Shown here one piece after another: positions 1 to 13,900 of a stretch of DNA of 64,000 bases. Numbering within the stretch: the stretch's first letter is position 1; each line of letters starts with the position of its first letter. Location: positions 13,283,721-13,347,720 of the forward strand of contig NW_025062479.1 in NCBI RefSeq assembly GCF_000002995.4, written 5' to 3'. A program made the position numbers and the translations under genes. This stretch comes from Brugia malayi (lineage: Eukaryota; Nematoda; Chromadorea; Rhabditida; Onchocercidae). The notes under the pieces are model-generated. The model was not told the DNA's origin. It saw only the letters and a program-made list of their open reading frames with translations, and searched no databases.

Positions 1-76
1 GAGCTTGATATGCGGTTTCTGTGTCTCATATTAGTTATGGATTGTCGAATAATCCTAATAAGGTTTGATTATTCAG

Positions 77-1780
77 AAAGCTGAAGAGGAAAAAATAGCG
101 ACCGAAGCAGCAAAAGCAGCAGTTAGTCCAGAAGTTGAAACCGTAGCCAAGTTTCCTGTGAAATCACCTAGCCCAGACAAAGCTTCAGTTTTGGAACTTA
201 CGCAAGCAGCAACACCCCAAGAGAAGACCATTACGGATGCAGGCAGTAAATTGCAAATTGATGAAGTAAAGATTGATGAATTGCGATCTTGAAAGCGAAG
301 TTTAAGAAATAAAAAGAGGCAGCAATCTTTTTAATTGAAGTGTAGCAGAAATCTTTTTAACTGGAGTTGATATATATTAAGAGACATAATTTGCGTGTAA
401 AATTATTTTATCATTCCTTGATTTTTCCCAGTATTTTTGAATGATTCTTTATATACATATATATTTTATATATGGTTTTAATCTTCAAATATTTTTTAGG
501 AACATGTGCAGTCAATAGAAAATGTTATCCATGGTAATGCGATTTCAGAAGCAAAGTATGATATCAGAGAATTAAAAGAACAAATTAGCGAACACAATGA
601 GGTTATTATTGTCCATTTATTTATTTGCTATTTGACAAATAATTCTATAAACACAATGTTTATGTAACAACGATTGAGGGAATTTCATTTCAGGATCTAG
701 AAGAATTGGATTCATTTATGAAAGATCTAAAAGAGCCTAGGGGGGCTAAAATACTTCGTGCACGTGTGAACAAAATGATGAAAAAGGCGGATAAATTGTT
801 AGAAAAGCTTGATGAAGACAAAAAAGCTATTGGTGAAATATCTGAAAGTGCTGCCGATGAGGAGAAAAAGATGAAAGAGTAAGTTTTTTGCATATTTATA
901 GTTAAGATGTACATTAAACAATGAAAAATCACTGAATTTTGTGATTATATTCCATGGAACACTTCGATTTAATCATTTTGAATCTCATAAAATTCACTGC
1001 TTGCAGAGAAAGGTTGATGAGAGTGGAAGATCTCATAGGTAAAATGCAAACTCTACAGAAAATGAACGATGAGGACAAAGAAGAATTTCGGAAAGTATGT
1101 TTCTTTCATCTTTAAATTAAAACAGGCGAAAATCTTGACTCGGATTTGCTTGTTATTTGAATATGTATTAAGAACGATAATTGACCTTTTTGATCAAAGC
1201 CATTATTTTCCAGATATTACAAGCTCTTGATGAAGATAGTGATGGTGTAATAAATGTTAATCTTGTTTTACATGTATGTCTTTACATTTGATTTTATTTT
1301 ATTCATCGTTATGAGGATAATCTATCGTAAAACCGACACTTTTTATACTTTTCACTTGGTTACTGCTGGAAATAGTGACGGAATTAATTTATAAATCAGC
1401 TTAAATATTTGATTGGTGCTGAGCTGAAAATATTAAATAAATATGTCTTTGTTAACAATGAGAATATATTGTAGGCATTGGCTTTGTTCGGAAGCCATAA
1501 AGAGCTTCGTTTAACAGCAGAGCAGATCAAAACGATTGTAGAGATGCTAAAGAAAGAGGAACATATAGAAGCGATGAAAGCATTCCTTGCAGGAACTGCA
1601 CCCTATCCTCCCTCTTCTTCTTCCTCTTCAGCAGTTGCTGCTTCTGACTCTGATTTTTCGGCAGATCCGACAATGATTATCAAACAGAAGTTTTCGGTAG
1701 ATCCGACAAAGACCAGTAATGAAACGCTAAAAAACCAAACACTTAATAAATTGCCGACGGACATGAAACAGAATAAATAG
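77..1780 (+). CDS. LETM1: LETM1 family mitochondrial inner-membrane protein, C-terminal part (5' partial)
   Basis: Six exons are inferred: 77-265, 500-601, 694-878, 1007-1094, 1214-1273 and 1475-1780. All are joined by GT-AG introns in a continuous frame of 309 residues ending in TAG. The fragment is highly charged and coiled-coil-like (e.g. KADKLLEKLDEDKK), followed by an EF-hand-like loop DEDSDGVINVNL and the segment LTAEQIKTIVEMLKKEEHIE. This order matches the C-terminal third of LETM1, which family knowledge places in the inner mitochondrial membrane, where it affects K+/H+ or Ca2+/H+ exchange. The membrane segment and ribosome-binding-like domain would lie upstream, outside the window. 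The first exon could in principle read on to a TGA at 290-292, but the donor GAA|GTAAAG at 265 joins the next exon in frame. The tail is Ser-rich and less conserved. An AATAAA at 772-777 of the 1000-block (1772-1777) overlaps the stop. I am confident of the family; exon 77-265 is slightly less certain than the others. Confidence 0.88.
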
Positions 1781-4371
1781 TCTTTACGCAAAATTGTTTA
1801 ATTTATTCTGTTATTCCTATTCGTTTTCAAGTTTCATAAACGAGGATTTTTAAATTTCATTGCATATTGCAACGTATTTTAAACATATTGAGAGTTGATT
1901 TCCTCTTGTTTTTGCTAAAGTTTATTATGATAACTTGTCTGTGATAATTTATGCCGATATTAACAGCAGAACATTCTAAGAAATGATTATCGATCTCTTT
2001 ACGAATTGAGTCGATGTCATTTACCATCCACAGACATACCCTATTGATTCGATATGTGTAATTCCTAGAGATAAAGCATAGAATTTAGACCATATGTCAA
2101 TAATTTCTGTAAAAATGCTTTGAAATACTATTTACTAATGAAATTAATGAATATCATGGGATTGAGATTTTATTCATTTTGCTTTTTGATTTATTTATCA
2201 ATTTTCAAAATCCTTCGTTGGTTTCTATGCTTCCTAATTTTTATTTCCAATATTATATACTTCATTTTTAGGTTCTCTTTGTGTATTTCAAAAATATCCA
2301 CTGATTTATACTTTACTATGATGCTTAAAGTAATAATTAACAGAAGTGTATTCAACAACAGTGATTTTACTTAGGTACGGCAAGGAAATTTTTCTTGGAA
2401 ATGCAGATATTGATCTAGAAATAAAAACCTATAATTCGATTTGTTGTACCGTATATATATATGAGTGTCCGAGAGAACTACATTATTTTCGGATATTATT
2501 TCAGGTCCACTTAAACTTTGAGAATGAGTAATCTCGGAATTTCTTAACAAACTGCTTATATCTCAATAACAACTTTTTTTGAAACGTTAAATTTATTTTT
2601 ACTACAGATAGGATTGATTAATCTATTAAAGCTGATGTTTTCTTCAAAATTGTGTGTAATGCTAATAAGGAGAGCAAAAGAGTTAATTTTGAAATGGAAA
2701 CCTTTAATGACACCAAATCCGTAAAAATATGATTTAATCTAATTTCTGTTTTAACAACAACTTGACCTCTGTGTTAACCAGTGTCATACTTTCTTATTTA
2801 TCCTAAGTTTTTTTTCTGAACCTATTTTCTGACCACTAGTATTCATTAAATTAATAGCTTCATTTTGATCTCTTTCTCCTGTCTTCCAATTTTTTAAACT
2901 AAAAAATTTTGGAGGGAAAGGAAATCCTTCTTCTGAAACTTTTTTTTTAATTTAAACTGCATTTTTTGTCCATAGATGATAAATTCGCAACATATTTATC
3001 TAAAAATTCTATCATTGTTATTCTCTATCATATTGCTCTATCATTGTTATCTTTATGATTGATATATTTGCATATATTAATAGATCATATATTACCTAAT
3101 AATTCCTAGAAAAATTATCAGTTCATCTACATACTTCGGTAAAATATGAAAACTTGTAAACTTTTAAATTATCGTATTTTACACCATTTTAATAAACATT
3201 TAATTCATTACAAATGTTCACATTAATGTTCCTTCTGATGATTTCCGTGAATGTGATTGAGCGTAATGATTCCTTTCAGCATTTGTCGTTGTTGTTGTTA
3301 TCAACCTAAAATGAATTAAGAATGATTTGAATTGATTAGCTAGAATTATCATGAAATAAAAAGATCTGGTTATTAATAGATAGAAATTTATTAATTAATT
3401 GGTGGAAAATAGAATTATTAGTAGATAAAAATGAAAATATTAACTCCGAAGTTATAAAATCATTCTTTTTCTTTTTTAATTAAGCACAGCTAATTATCTT
3501 TTTTTTTTCATATTTTAAAAATTTAGTTTTATAAAGAAGTAATTGTTATTCTTAAGAACGAATAATATAATTATTACATATATGTTTAAAATTTTTATAA
3601 TTAACTTAAATAACCTTTTTGGTTCAACTTTTTGAAATGCGCTACTATGTTTTTCATTCTTTTCATAGAGAAGTCGTTCAATTAAAAGATTTTTATCAGC
3701 CAGTTCCTATAACAATTAATTAATTAGTTTACTTACCCATTAAACAAAGAAAGACAGAGAAGAGTGATAAAAATTATATTAATTTAGAGAAGTATTACGT
3801 AGAACGAACCTGACATAATTTAATATTTTGTCTTCGATAGTATTGGCTATGATCATCACTCGGTTGTGGCATTTGTGTCTTTATCTTAAATAACACAATA
3901 ATTTAATTCAATTAATTAATCGTATTATTTTATTTGAATAGCGTATAATATATAAACATGAAAATAATGTACTGTTTACTATTGAAAGTTTAATAAAATT
4001 TCATCAAGAATTTTTCTCAATTTAAATAAAAATACAATTTAATTAGTTTGGAGAAGAATGAATCAATTTCAAAGAATGAATGATAAAATTTTAAATCTGT
4101 AGTTGAGATTTTAAGAATTGAATATTTGCTTGGCGCCTAATTTAAGCGTTGTTGGCGTAAATGATATACTCATGTAAGGAAAAATGCTAACCCGTAACTT
4201 TTTCAGGATTAAATTCAGTTTTTTTCCTTTAATTATAAATTTTTTATATAATTTTTTTTGATATATATAATAAATTAAATATTAATTCACTAACTGTTAA
4301 TGTCAACATCTCATTGCTAACGGTAATTTATATAAATCCGATTTAGTTAAAATCAATTTCAGACTGTATTA
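1781..4371. other. Intergenic region between convergent LETM1 and SAPC-like genes
   Basis: This is AT-rich sequence with no coding signal I can support. It should hold the 3' UTR of the plus-strand LETM1 gene on the left. On the right it should hold the 3' UTR of the minus-strand gene ending at 4372. A minus-strand AATAAA candidate lies near 3926-3932, about 440 nt downstream of that stop. The short open frames around 2120-2530 are hydrophobic, Leu/Ile/Phe-rich translations of T-rich DNA and have no splice logic. Confidence 0.6.
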
Positions 4372-6420
4372 CTAATCCGGAAAATGTGAGCAATATACCG
4401 GAACCTGTAAATTAGAATGCGTTGGGAATGAATGTTCACTGCTTTCCATCAGTGATATTATTCGTCTATTCAGTTCGGCAATATGAGCACGAAGATAATT
4501 CAGTTTTTCTTCGTGCACAGCTCCATCCTGTAATTAATGTATTTAGTTAATTAGCAAACAAGGTAATGAGGAGTAAACAATGTACAAATGAACTAATGAT
4601 GAATGAACAAATAAGAAGTATGCATGTCAAAAAATTTGATATTTCCAAAGGTCCTTGAAAAGTTAAAAAGATTAACAAAGGAACGGAAATAAATACTACC
4701 GGAAAAATTGTCAGTTTCAAAACTACTTCAAATTCGTTTTACAATATTGAAGAATGCATGCTATTTTTAACAAATTAATTTAAAAAAAGAAAAATTATAT
4801 TTAATTGTAGAATGGAAAATAAGCAAAAAAAAAAAAAAAAAAATGACAAAGTTCAATTTTTGCTTTCATTTTAGCTGCGAATAAATAAGTTCTGTTTTTT
4901 CTGACAGTTTTTAATAAAGAAATATTTCAAACAAAAAAAGACTTAAGAAATGAAAAATGGAAAGATTTGTTATAAAATGAAAACTAATTACTGAATAGAA
5001 ATAATGATGAATTGCTAACCACAGGTGATAATCCACGATCTAATAAATTGCTTCGCTTTTCCACACTTTTCAAACGTTCACAGTACCAAGCAGTTAAACG
5101 TTTTGCATTTTCTAAGCCACGATTAATTATTGCTTTTTCTTCTTCTAAATAACCCTCATATTTCCACTGAAAATTTCCATTATCGTACAATATTAGTAGT
5201 AATCGTAATAATAATAATAATAATAATCCTAATATCACCAATAATAATAATAAATAATTAATAAAATAATTAATAATAATGGATGCTCTAATTATACATA
5301 ATAATAAATTTTTGAAATTGATCTTAGTATACAAATATAAAAACATACTGTATATGAATTATAGAGATTTTCAAATTTCATACTAATTATTTAAACCGGA
5401 GTAGTAAAATATTCACTGTGTGGAAGAATATATAACCAAAGATAATAATTGTTTCCTTTAACAAAAATTGTTCTTATAAATGAATAAGTGATTTTGTATT
5501 TGGCAGTTTTTGTACTTTTAGTAAAATTCCATACTCATTGCTAATTGATCATTGCGCTCAATTAAGTTATAATTTCAATTATAGAAAATTTTTTTCCTTT
5601 AAAATATTTCTAGAAAAATAGGAGTATAGCAAACCATATTAGGTGATTCATGAATAAGTTGACAACTAGTTGACAGTGACGAACATGGTGAAATATGTGA
5701 ATCACGCCATCTGATGTCAGTCATCCCAGATGAGGCTAAATTTATGATCGCATTTTAGAAATTTTGAACTATATACAATTAGTACTGGAGCTATATATAA
5801 GCTATTTAAAAAATGAGACATAAAAAAAATGTAAGTAAATGTTGGTTGATTATAAAATCAAATTTGCATTTTAATTTTTTTATATATTGTTGTTTCAGGA
5901 GTTGCTTATTTTAAATTATTTAAAAGTTACTTGTTTTAAATTATTATGTCAATGATTCGATTTCAAAATTTAGATCAAATCTAAACAGTATTTTTTCTTT
6001 TTTTTTTTTTTTTTTTGCAAATTCTTAATACTTCATTATTGTTTGGTAAGTGGGAATAATTTCATTAGTAATGGTAATGGTTAATAATATTTAGAAGAAA
6101 TATATTCCGCTTTTTCTGACTTTAATTTCATTTGTTGCTTATTTTATTTTTTATTTTTTATTTTTTTTTTTAGTCTTTTGTTTTAGGAAAAATGCAATTA
6201 TTATTTATTACTTCGGCGCAAAACTGAATAAACCAATTAGTTTACTTTTTGTTTCACAAGACATTACGTTACCTTTTTAAAAAATACTTTCCAATTAAAT
6301 TTAATAAATCAAGAGAAAAAAGAGAAATATCTTACTAAGTGAGGAGGCATATAAATTAGCTGTACTCAACGGTCGATATCGTATAAACTTTTGTTGTTGC
6401 TTTTCTTGAATATCTTTTAA
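4372..6420 (-). CDS. Suppressor-APC domain (SAPCD-like) protein, C-terminal part; 5' end unresolved
   Basis: Four exons are inferred on the minus strand, from 5' to 3': 6420-6336, 5735-5635, 5166-5020 and 4527-4372. They join in frame to give 162 residues ending in TAG. The key block runs from WKYEGYLEEEKAIINRG through RLTAWYCERLKSVEKR. It resembles the conserved helical region of suppressor APC domain-containing proteins, where an E-K-x-x-L-x-x-G-L helix is followed by x-W-Y-x-x-x-L. A second helix, EEKLNYLRAHIAELNRRI, follows in the last exon. Vertebrate SAPCD proteins act at the cell cortex in polarity and spindle orientation; that role here is inference only. Further 5' exons must exist because the first exon found starts inside a helix with no Met, but I could not place them in the AT-rich DNA above 6420. 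The family call is a motif match by eye. Confidence 0.62.
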
Positions 6421-9400
6421 CTAAAAAAAGGAAAACTAATTTTGCTTTTTTTTGTGTTCTAAAATATTCCTTCAATCAAATTATAAATATTATCAAAAAA
6501 GAAAGGAATAATAATAATAATGGATTATGCTAAACTAACAATGTAAGAGTAAAACCATTTATCAATGAAATAAAGTCATACAAAATTTAATATTAAAATT
6601 TTTTAATAAGTTTTAGAAATTTAAAGGAAGAGAAAATTTTGAATAATTCAATTACCAGAAAGAAAAAATTTTTAATATTTAAAGTTAACAAAAAAAAAAA
6701 TTGTTTAAATAAATAACAAAATTTTATTGTTTCTAAAGAAAAAAAAACTGTTTAATTTTAAAATTCCATTACAGAATGTAATGAAAAAATTAAATAAACT
6801 TTTAAAACCTTTTTAGGTCTCATAATTACACCACAATTATCATTGCTATCCATTGCATTCATATTCCAATTTTTATTTGCTACTGCTAAATTTGAATTTA
6901 TGTGTTAACTGTTGAATGCATTCCATTTAAATCCATTAATATTCCATTACATCTTCTCACGTAGCTATAAAATAGTTTATCACTAATGGTATCAGAATAG
7001 AGAAATCTCTTTTTGTTAATTAAATTAATTAATTAAAGAAATAATTAAAGAAACACATACACTCGTACTAAAATTATTAATTCTTAAACAGAAAAATTTA
7101 ACTGATTAAAATCCAATTTTTCACTGCTAATCGTTGCTTAGCATCCATACAATATCAATATTATGCGTAAAGTAAGAGTGTTGCTACTGAATTAATAAGC
7201 TGATAATTTTAGGTTTCAGATTTGGATTTAATCAAATTTGAATTTAGGTTTCAGATCAGATTTGAGGTTATGAATAACAAAGAAGCGTGTTGCTGGAATA
7301 ATTATCAGATATATTAATTAGAACTAAATGGCAAACATATAAGCAACGTAATAATAATTGAAAATAATTAAAAAAGAATGAATTTTTGCTGAAAAAAAAT
7401 AGTAACGAGTATAATTATGGTATAAAATTTAAAATATAAAAATGTCAAATTGATTAAAATCATCTAATGAATGCAGGATGTAATCAAAATACCAAAAAAT
7501 TTTCCATCAAAATATTTGATAAATTAATTTAAAATAATTTGTAGCTAATATTACTATTTTCTTTCTCAATTTTCAAATTGTTGCATATTATATTGATTAT
7601 CTGAAGGCAATTGATTAAATCAAATTTCGAACAAATTGTATATTAACAATTTTTTGATCATTCTGTATAATGATAGTAATAACATAGCAATAATACTAGT
7701 AATGATAATATAGATAATAATAATAAACATTCAATAATGGTAGCACTGGTAATATTATTGCTAATTATTTCAAAATTTAATTAATAATAAATTAAGCATA
7801 ATTAATGCTATTATTATAAAAAAGAAAAATAAAACCGATTAATAACATATCAATAATTAAAACAAATACAGCCAATATCAGATTAAATTCAATTAAATTA
7901 CAGTCAGTATCAGATTAAAGAATTTAATGAATTTTTACGAAGTATCAGATTAAATATTAAGTATAATGAAATTTCATATATATATGAAGCTGATATTTAA
8001 TAATAGAAACTAAATGAACAATGAATAAAGACGAAGTATTTGGTTGACAAAATTTGTCATAGAATGATCACCCATCACTGCTTCTCATTATCAAGGTCAC
8101 TGATTATATAATGCAACAATCAGATCAACTATTTCTCCCTCCCTCTCTCTCTCTCTTCCTTGTGATGACGACAGATCATATATATTAATACTAACATCAA
8201 TAATGCAATTTTGATATATTATATATCAAAATTTAATATATATTTCTTAAATATATTTCGAACTTTGTCATTTTACATATAACACGGTTATTACGTATAA
8301 ACTTTTTTTTTCCTTTAAATAAAATAAAAATGTTCTTTTCATTAAAAAACATAGAAAAAAATAATAATATTAAATAAGATAATTAAATGTTTTCTTTTTT
8401 CTTTTTTTATAGAACATTTCTAAATTATGTGAAAATATGAAGTAGAAATATTAAGGAAAAAGATTTTTTGAATTGTTAAATTTCAGTTTGCTTCCCTTTT
8501 TCTTCATTAATGTAGTTATTATATTTTAAATGTTCGCTTTTTCATGAATATATTTGATATCAAATATATCGAACATAATTAAATTGTCAATAATTTAGAT
8601 TAAACGATTGCTACTGATTGGCCTTGATTTACAATAAAAATTTTTTCAAAATTTTTAATAATATTTCCATTGTAAATGTATAAACAATCATTATGATTAA
8701 TTAGTGCTCATAGTAGTAATTAGTTACGATGGTCAATGATGAATGGCATTTATTATAATTTAAAAACAATGCAAAAAATGTGAACCTATTATAAAATAAC
8801 TTTAAATTAAATTTGAAAGGTTGTTTTATGATAGATAAAAAGGATGTAAATAATTGACAACAGCAAAAAATATGATATATGCAATTTTTTTTTTTTTTTT
8901 TTACAAATAATACGGCAATTTTTTGATAAGCAAATAACAATGTGAAGGGAAAGAATTAAAGTGAAAAGATATTAATCGTAAAACTACACACATGGGAAAG
9001 AAATATTTGAAGAAAAAATTTTTGATATGACTCATCGGATAGTATCGATATGAATCGAATTTATATCATTGAATATTTAATTGTCTGATTAAATGAATGA
9101 TTTAGTTGTTGGTTAGTTCATTAGTTTTATTGTTGTATTAGAACTGCTATATTAAAATGGATAATTTATAATAAATAATTAGACTAAGAATGCATTTATT
9201 CATAAATTGCATTTCAATAGGAAAATTAATATGAGAGTATTAAAATAGGAGGAAAGTTTTAAATGATAAAGATAATTTTTGTTTTCTATTAAAAAAATAT
9301 ACAATAGCTGTTTTAATTTGATTAAATTACTAATAAAAATATATAATTATTTATTGGTTTATTGATATACATTAAGCTAATTGGAAATATATCAAATTAT

Positions 9401-10365
9401 CAGATGTATATATAGAGATTTATTCAGACCCTAATAGCAAACATATAAAAATTCAAATGTAAATTGTTGTTTAAAAAAAATGATTTGAGCGAAAAATATG
9501 GAAATGTAAGTTGATGGAGTGTAATAAGCAGAGTAAATATGTATATTGAAGGGAAAATGAGCAAATTATTTGTGTGCAAATAAATGTGATAAAAAATGTA
9601 TTTGGTAGGTAACATGACATTCCATAAAAATAGCGCATATTGGTATGAATCATTTATTTTTTTTAATAAAAAAGGACAATTTGCAATGAAGTATTTTTGT
9701 TAAAATAATTATTAATTTTATATTAAGATACTATATGTCTATAGTTTAGTTTAATTAAATCACTTAAACAAAAAGAAAAACTGATAATAATGATAAATAA
9801 ATACACATTTAAAAAAAAAAAAACAAACAAACAAATATGAAACATTTAATTATGAAAACTAAATTAACTAGTGAAATATTTTAATTTCTACAAAATATAC
9901 TTGACAAAATAATGATCATCTTTCAAATATCATTCAAAAAATTTCAAAAAATATTTTATAGAGTTTGTAAAACATTTAATATCGAATAAAATGATGAAAT
10001 AATTTCTTACTTATCACTCGAATAAGTTTGCTTTTTCTCTACAAAGTTTGTCATAAGTAATTGAATTGAAAAGCACTAAACAAAATAAATGATAAGATTG
10101 TATTGAAATAAATGTTCAAAACAGAAAACAAATAGAATTTCAAAATTTTTTTATAAATGTCAAATTAAAATTTGCATATTTCATTCAGTAAACAATTAAT
10201 GATACTTCAACGGTACTTTAAATGAAAAGGTGTACAGAACAGTAGTGGATTTTCAATTTCAACAAATACTTTACTGTTTACCTATTTGACTAGCATTAAA
10301 TCTCATCCTTGTTCTTATACATCTTTAACCTTAACCGTTAAATATTTATCTAAACATCAACAGCA
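6421..10365. other. AT-rich non-coding stretch, probably intron(s) or 5' region of the SAPC-like gene
   Basis: I see no exon here that I can defend. The sequence consists of A/T runs, TAATAA-type imperfect repeats (for example around 7660-7870) and a CT-rich tract near 8133-8160. Missing 5' exons of the minus-strand SAPC-like gene may be hidden here. One possible short first exon is a minus-strand ATG near 10293 followed by a GTAAAC donor, which I could not confirm. Confidence 0.4.
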
Positions 10366-10545
10366 GTAGCAAACAACAACAACAACAACAACACCAACAG
10401 CAACAAAGACACAATTATCAACAGCATCATTAATAAAGAACGCAATCAACAACAACAGCAAGAACAAACGTCAACAGCTACAACCACCACCATCACCACC
10501 AACAAAACAAACAGCAACAACAGTAAACAACAACAATCTTCTTTT
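10366..10545. repeat. Imperfect CAA/CAG/ACC triplet tract
   Basis: About 180 bp are made mostly of CAA, ACA, CAG and ACC triplets, with interruptions that preserve the three-base rhythm. One plus-strand frame is open between a TAG near 10364 and a TAA near 10548; it would read as Thr-, Asn-, Gln- and Pro-rich low complexity. No clear splice sites connect it to neighbours, so I treat it as a degenerate microsatellite rather than an exon. Confidence 0.7.
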
Positions 10546-10689
10546 TAATAAACATTATATGAATATAGTAACTTATTATTAGAGTTAACCTATATTTCTT
10601 CGCATATTCACAAACCACTATAAATTGATCTTTTTTTTTTTTTTCATATGTAAACAGATATGTACAACAAATAGTGTACACTCATAACA

Positions 10690-10748
10690 GTCTATACACA
10701 TACACATACACACACAGACATACATATATGTAAAAGACACACAAACAA
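10690..10748. repeat. CA/ACAT dinucleotide-rich microsatellite
   Basis: An imperfect run of CA and ACATA units (TACACATACACATACACACAC and similar) lies just upstream of the exon candidate at 10783. It is a simple repeat with no coding meaning seen. Confidence 0.7.
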
Positions 10749-10782
10749 ACATGTTTGCGCCAATTTTGTCATCGGTAGGTGA

Positions 10783-10935
10783 CAAGCTGGGGTTATTCAG
10801 GAAGACGAAGTATTCGATGAACCAACTGATATGCATTTGTTGCTGATGGCAATGAGTAGTGATTATTTGAATGAAATGATGCGTATATTAGAGGAAATGG
10901 GTTTTCATTACAAATATACAACAAAATTTGCATAA
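10783..10935 (+). other. Candidate 3'-terminal coding exon of an unidentified plus-strand gene
   Basis: An open plus-strand frame follows a possible acceptor TTATTCAG (ending about 10800) and runs to a TAA at 10933-10935. Its translation is unlike the Phe/Ile/Lys-rich noise around it: EDEVFDEPTDMHLLLMAM, then SSDYLNEMMRILEEMGFHYK. This reads as an acidic start followed by an amphipathic helix. Against a real gene: no upstream exon was found, the possible upstream ATG at 10750 would need an intron of only about 28 nt, and I recognise no family. It could be the end of a small gene, a decayed copy, or chance. Confidence 0.25.
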
Positions 10936-13900
10936 CAGAATAGTTCATAGACGGAAATAATTTATTTGATTTATCACTGAATAATTGTTGCATTTTACTG
11001 TGGATTTTTTACATGCACAAATGTTTACATAAATAAATAATGATAGAAATTAAAAAGTTATCATTATAATTACATAATCATATCATTATTTCTCTACATT
11101 TGCATTATTAATTTGTATATTGAATTATTTTTATTAGCTGTTCCTATGCATTTTATTAAATGTTCATATAATTAATAAACAAATAATAAAAAATAAAGAG
11201 TTATCATTATAATTAAACACATCATTATTTCTCTATATTCGCGCAATTAATTCGTATATTCGTATAATTATTTGAAACTAAAATGTTTATTTAAAAAAAG
11301 AAATAGAATTAAATAATGATAAAAAATAAAGAGTTACAATTATAATTGCATACTCGTATCACTGTTTTTCTATATTCGCATAATTAATTCGTATGTTTAA
11401 TTGAGTCAGTTAAATATTCCTCTATATTTTAGGAAACATTCATTAATTAATCAAATTTTTGTGTAATTAATTTCATTAAATATACATATTATATTTCGAT
11501 AATCGTATAATTAACTAAATATTCGTATATCTGATTTATTTTTTCGGCATAATTAAAGTAAATTTTATGTGAAATTTACAAATGATTATAAACGTTTTTT
11601 TTTTTTTTTTTTGTTTTAGAGGAAACAGAAATATTAAAAAAGAAAAGAAATGAAAAATACCAATTGTGATTTCATAGCAGCTATCAATCAAACAAAATTA
11701 GATTAGTATATCAAAAATTAAGCAATCAAAAAATGTAAGATTATGTAACAATTCATACAAAATATTAATGAATTCAATAAAATATATTAATAATTCCATC
11801 TAAAATATTGTTTTATGTGATTTAAACTTTTAAAATCTTCAAAATTTCAACATAAATATTATAAAAAAATTGTCGTCAGTAGGAATATGAAATATTCCTA
11901 AGAAAGTTAAGACTTTCGAAACAGTATAAATGTTTCTAATCAATACGGGTGGGATGGTTGTATGCAACTGATTGATTGTGCAGTACTAAATTAAAAAGAA
12001 TCAAGAAGCGAAGGCAAAAACGGTTTGTTGGAAAATTGTAAAATTGTGAAATGCAGTTGAGATGACACCATAAAAAGGAAGACAAAATTCAATGAATATA
12101 CTTTTTAATTTGATTATCAATTACACTGACTTTGAAAAAAAGGGAATTGAATAAGTAAATGAAAATTTGAAAATCAGACTATTTATTTTTATCTCAAATT
12201 AAATTTCTACGTCAAATGAATTATATGTGAACTTTTTTTCTTCTGTTCATCTCTTATCATTTAATATAAATTTACACTTTCTATTTAATATTTTATGCCA
12301 AAGCTGATGAAAGGTAAAATTAAATTGAAATAATCGATTATTATATAATAACTGAAATAAATGTAATAAGCAATCATTAGTTGAAATGTTTTTGTTTGAA
12401 AAAATTTGAAGAAAAAGTAATGGAACAATATTGGTGTATGCAGAATAAAACTATTATATATTGTTTTTTTTTTCCGATTTTATTTCAATAATTAATATAT
12501 ATTGCATTAAAAAGTTTTACTTTAAATAAACGAAATAAGCAGCTGTATAAAATTATTTTATAAAAAAGCAATTTTTTCAGTAAATAAATTCAATTTGTTA
12601 ATATAAGTAAAAGGAATGAAAACATAACAGAAATAATTAACATCACATACTATAAAATATTAAATTTGATAATATAATTAAATAAAAAATAAACCTTTCC
12701 ATTGAAAAATTATATAATTGTTTATTGTATTGAACAAGTTGAAATCGAAATAAATTTGTGCAAGAAATGCTTATTTTTGTTTAAAATTTGAATGCTAGAA
12801 ATTTTACACTGTAAGTACATAAAAGAAATTGAAGTTGAAACAAACTTTTTAAAAATAAATTAACATTTGTGATCTGAAAAGAAAAAAATTTATACACAAA
12901 TCTACAGATGAAAACAGTTTATTCTAAAAAGAATTATAGAAGAGGAAAATAGTAAGGAAGATAGGAATGGAAAATAATAAAAGATGAATGAATGTATAAA
13001 TAAACTCAAAAATAGCAATTTATCAATGAGTATCTTATTAATTCAAAAACAAAATAATAAATTCAATAATCGAATAGAAAAATTAAACCCAAAAACTAAC
13101 CGAAGAAAATATTCGTTCCAAAAATTAGTTCACATTAGTAAAATTCTTGCGAAGCAAAATGCAGGAGGACAAACGAAAATCTAAATTTTTGAAAACTATT
13201 CAAGTGATACTTATCTTTTCCGAGGTTTAATATTAGTCGAAGGAGAGGTGTGGGAGAAGTGAATAAAATGATGGATGAAATTTTTGTATTGTTAGAAAGA
13301 TTTAATTGAAGTTTTTGTATTATCAGGAATTTTTAATTTGCTTTTAATATATCCACAACATTTTTGTAATTGCCACATATCTTTTTGGTAATTCGTTTTT
13401 ACATTTTCCAATAAAATCCAAATCTATAGTAAATGATAAACTCTTCGGACAGTATCAAAGCAATTCTAATATTGTCAGATTTCATTGGTATAATCAGTTT
13501 TTTTAATCATATATCAAAATATATTTTAGATATATTTACAAAATATGAGTGATTCCAGAAAACAAAAAAAAAAAAAAAAAATTTGTTAGACTAAAAGTAA
13601 AACTAAATAATTATGTTAACTGCAATTACCTATAAAATATATTCTTTCCTACCTAAAATAAAGAAGAAAAGTTACTAAAGATTATTTAATTCAACAAATG
13701 AAACATTTCTTTTGTCAAAGATTAACCGTTTTCTAACATTTATCATCAAATTACAGTCGATCAGATAGATTATACCTATTGAAGTTAATTAATATTTCTT
13801 CTTTCATCCATTTTTTTAATTCAATTATCGTACAATCAATTATAGTGAAATTCCATTGCAAATAATTTTGAATTTCCTAATTTTATTTGAATTTTATATT

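Noticed and set aside
12984..13184. 66-codon plus-strand frame rich in Lys and Asn
   Set aside because: Composition is that expected of A-rich DNA; there is no splice partner and no known family.
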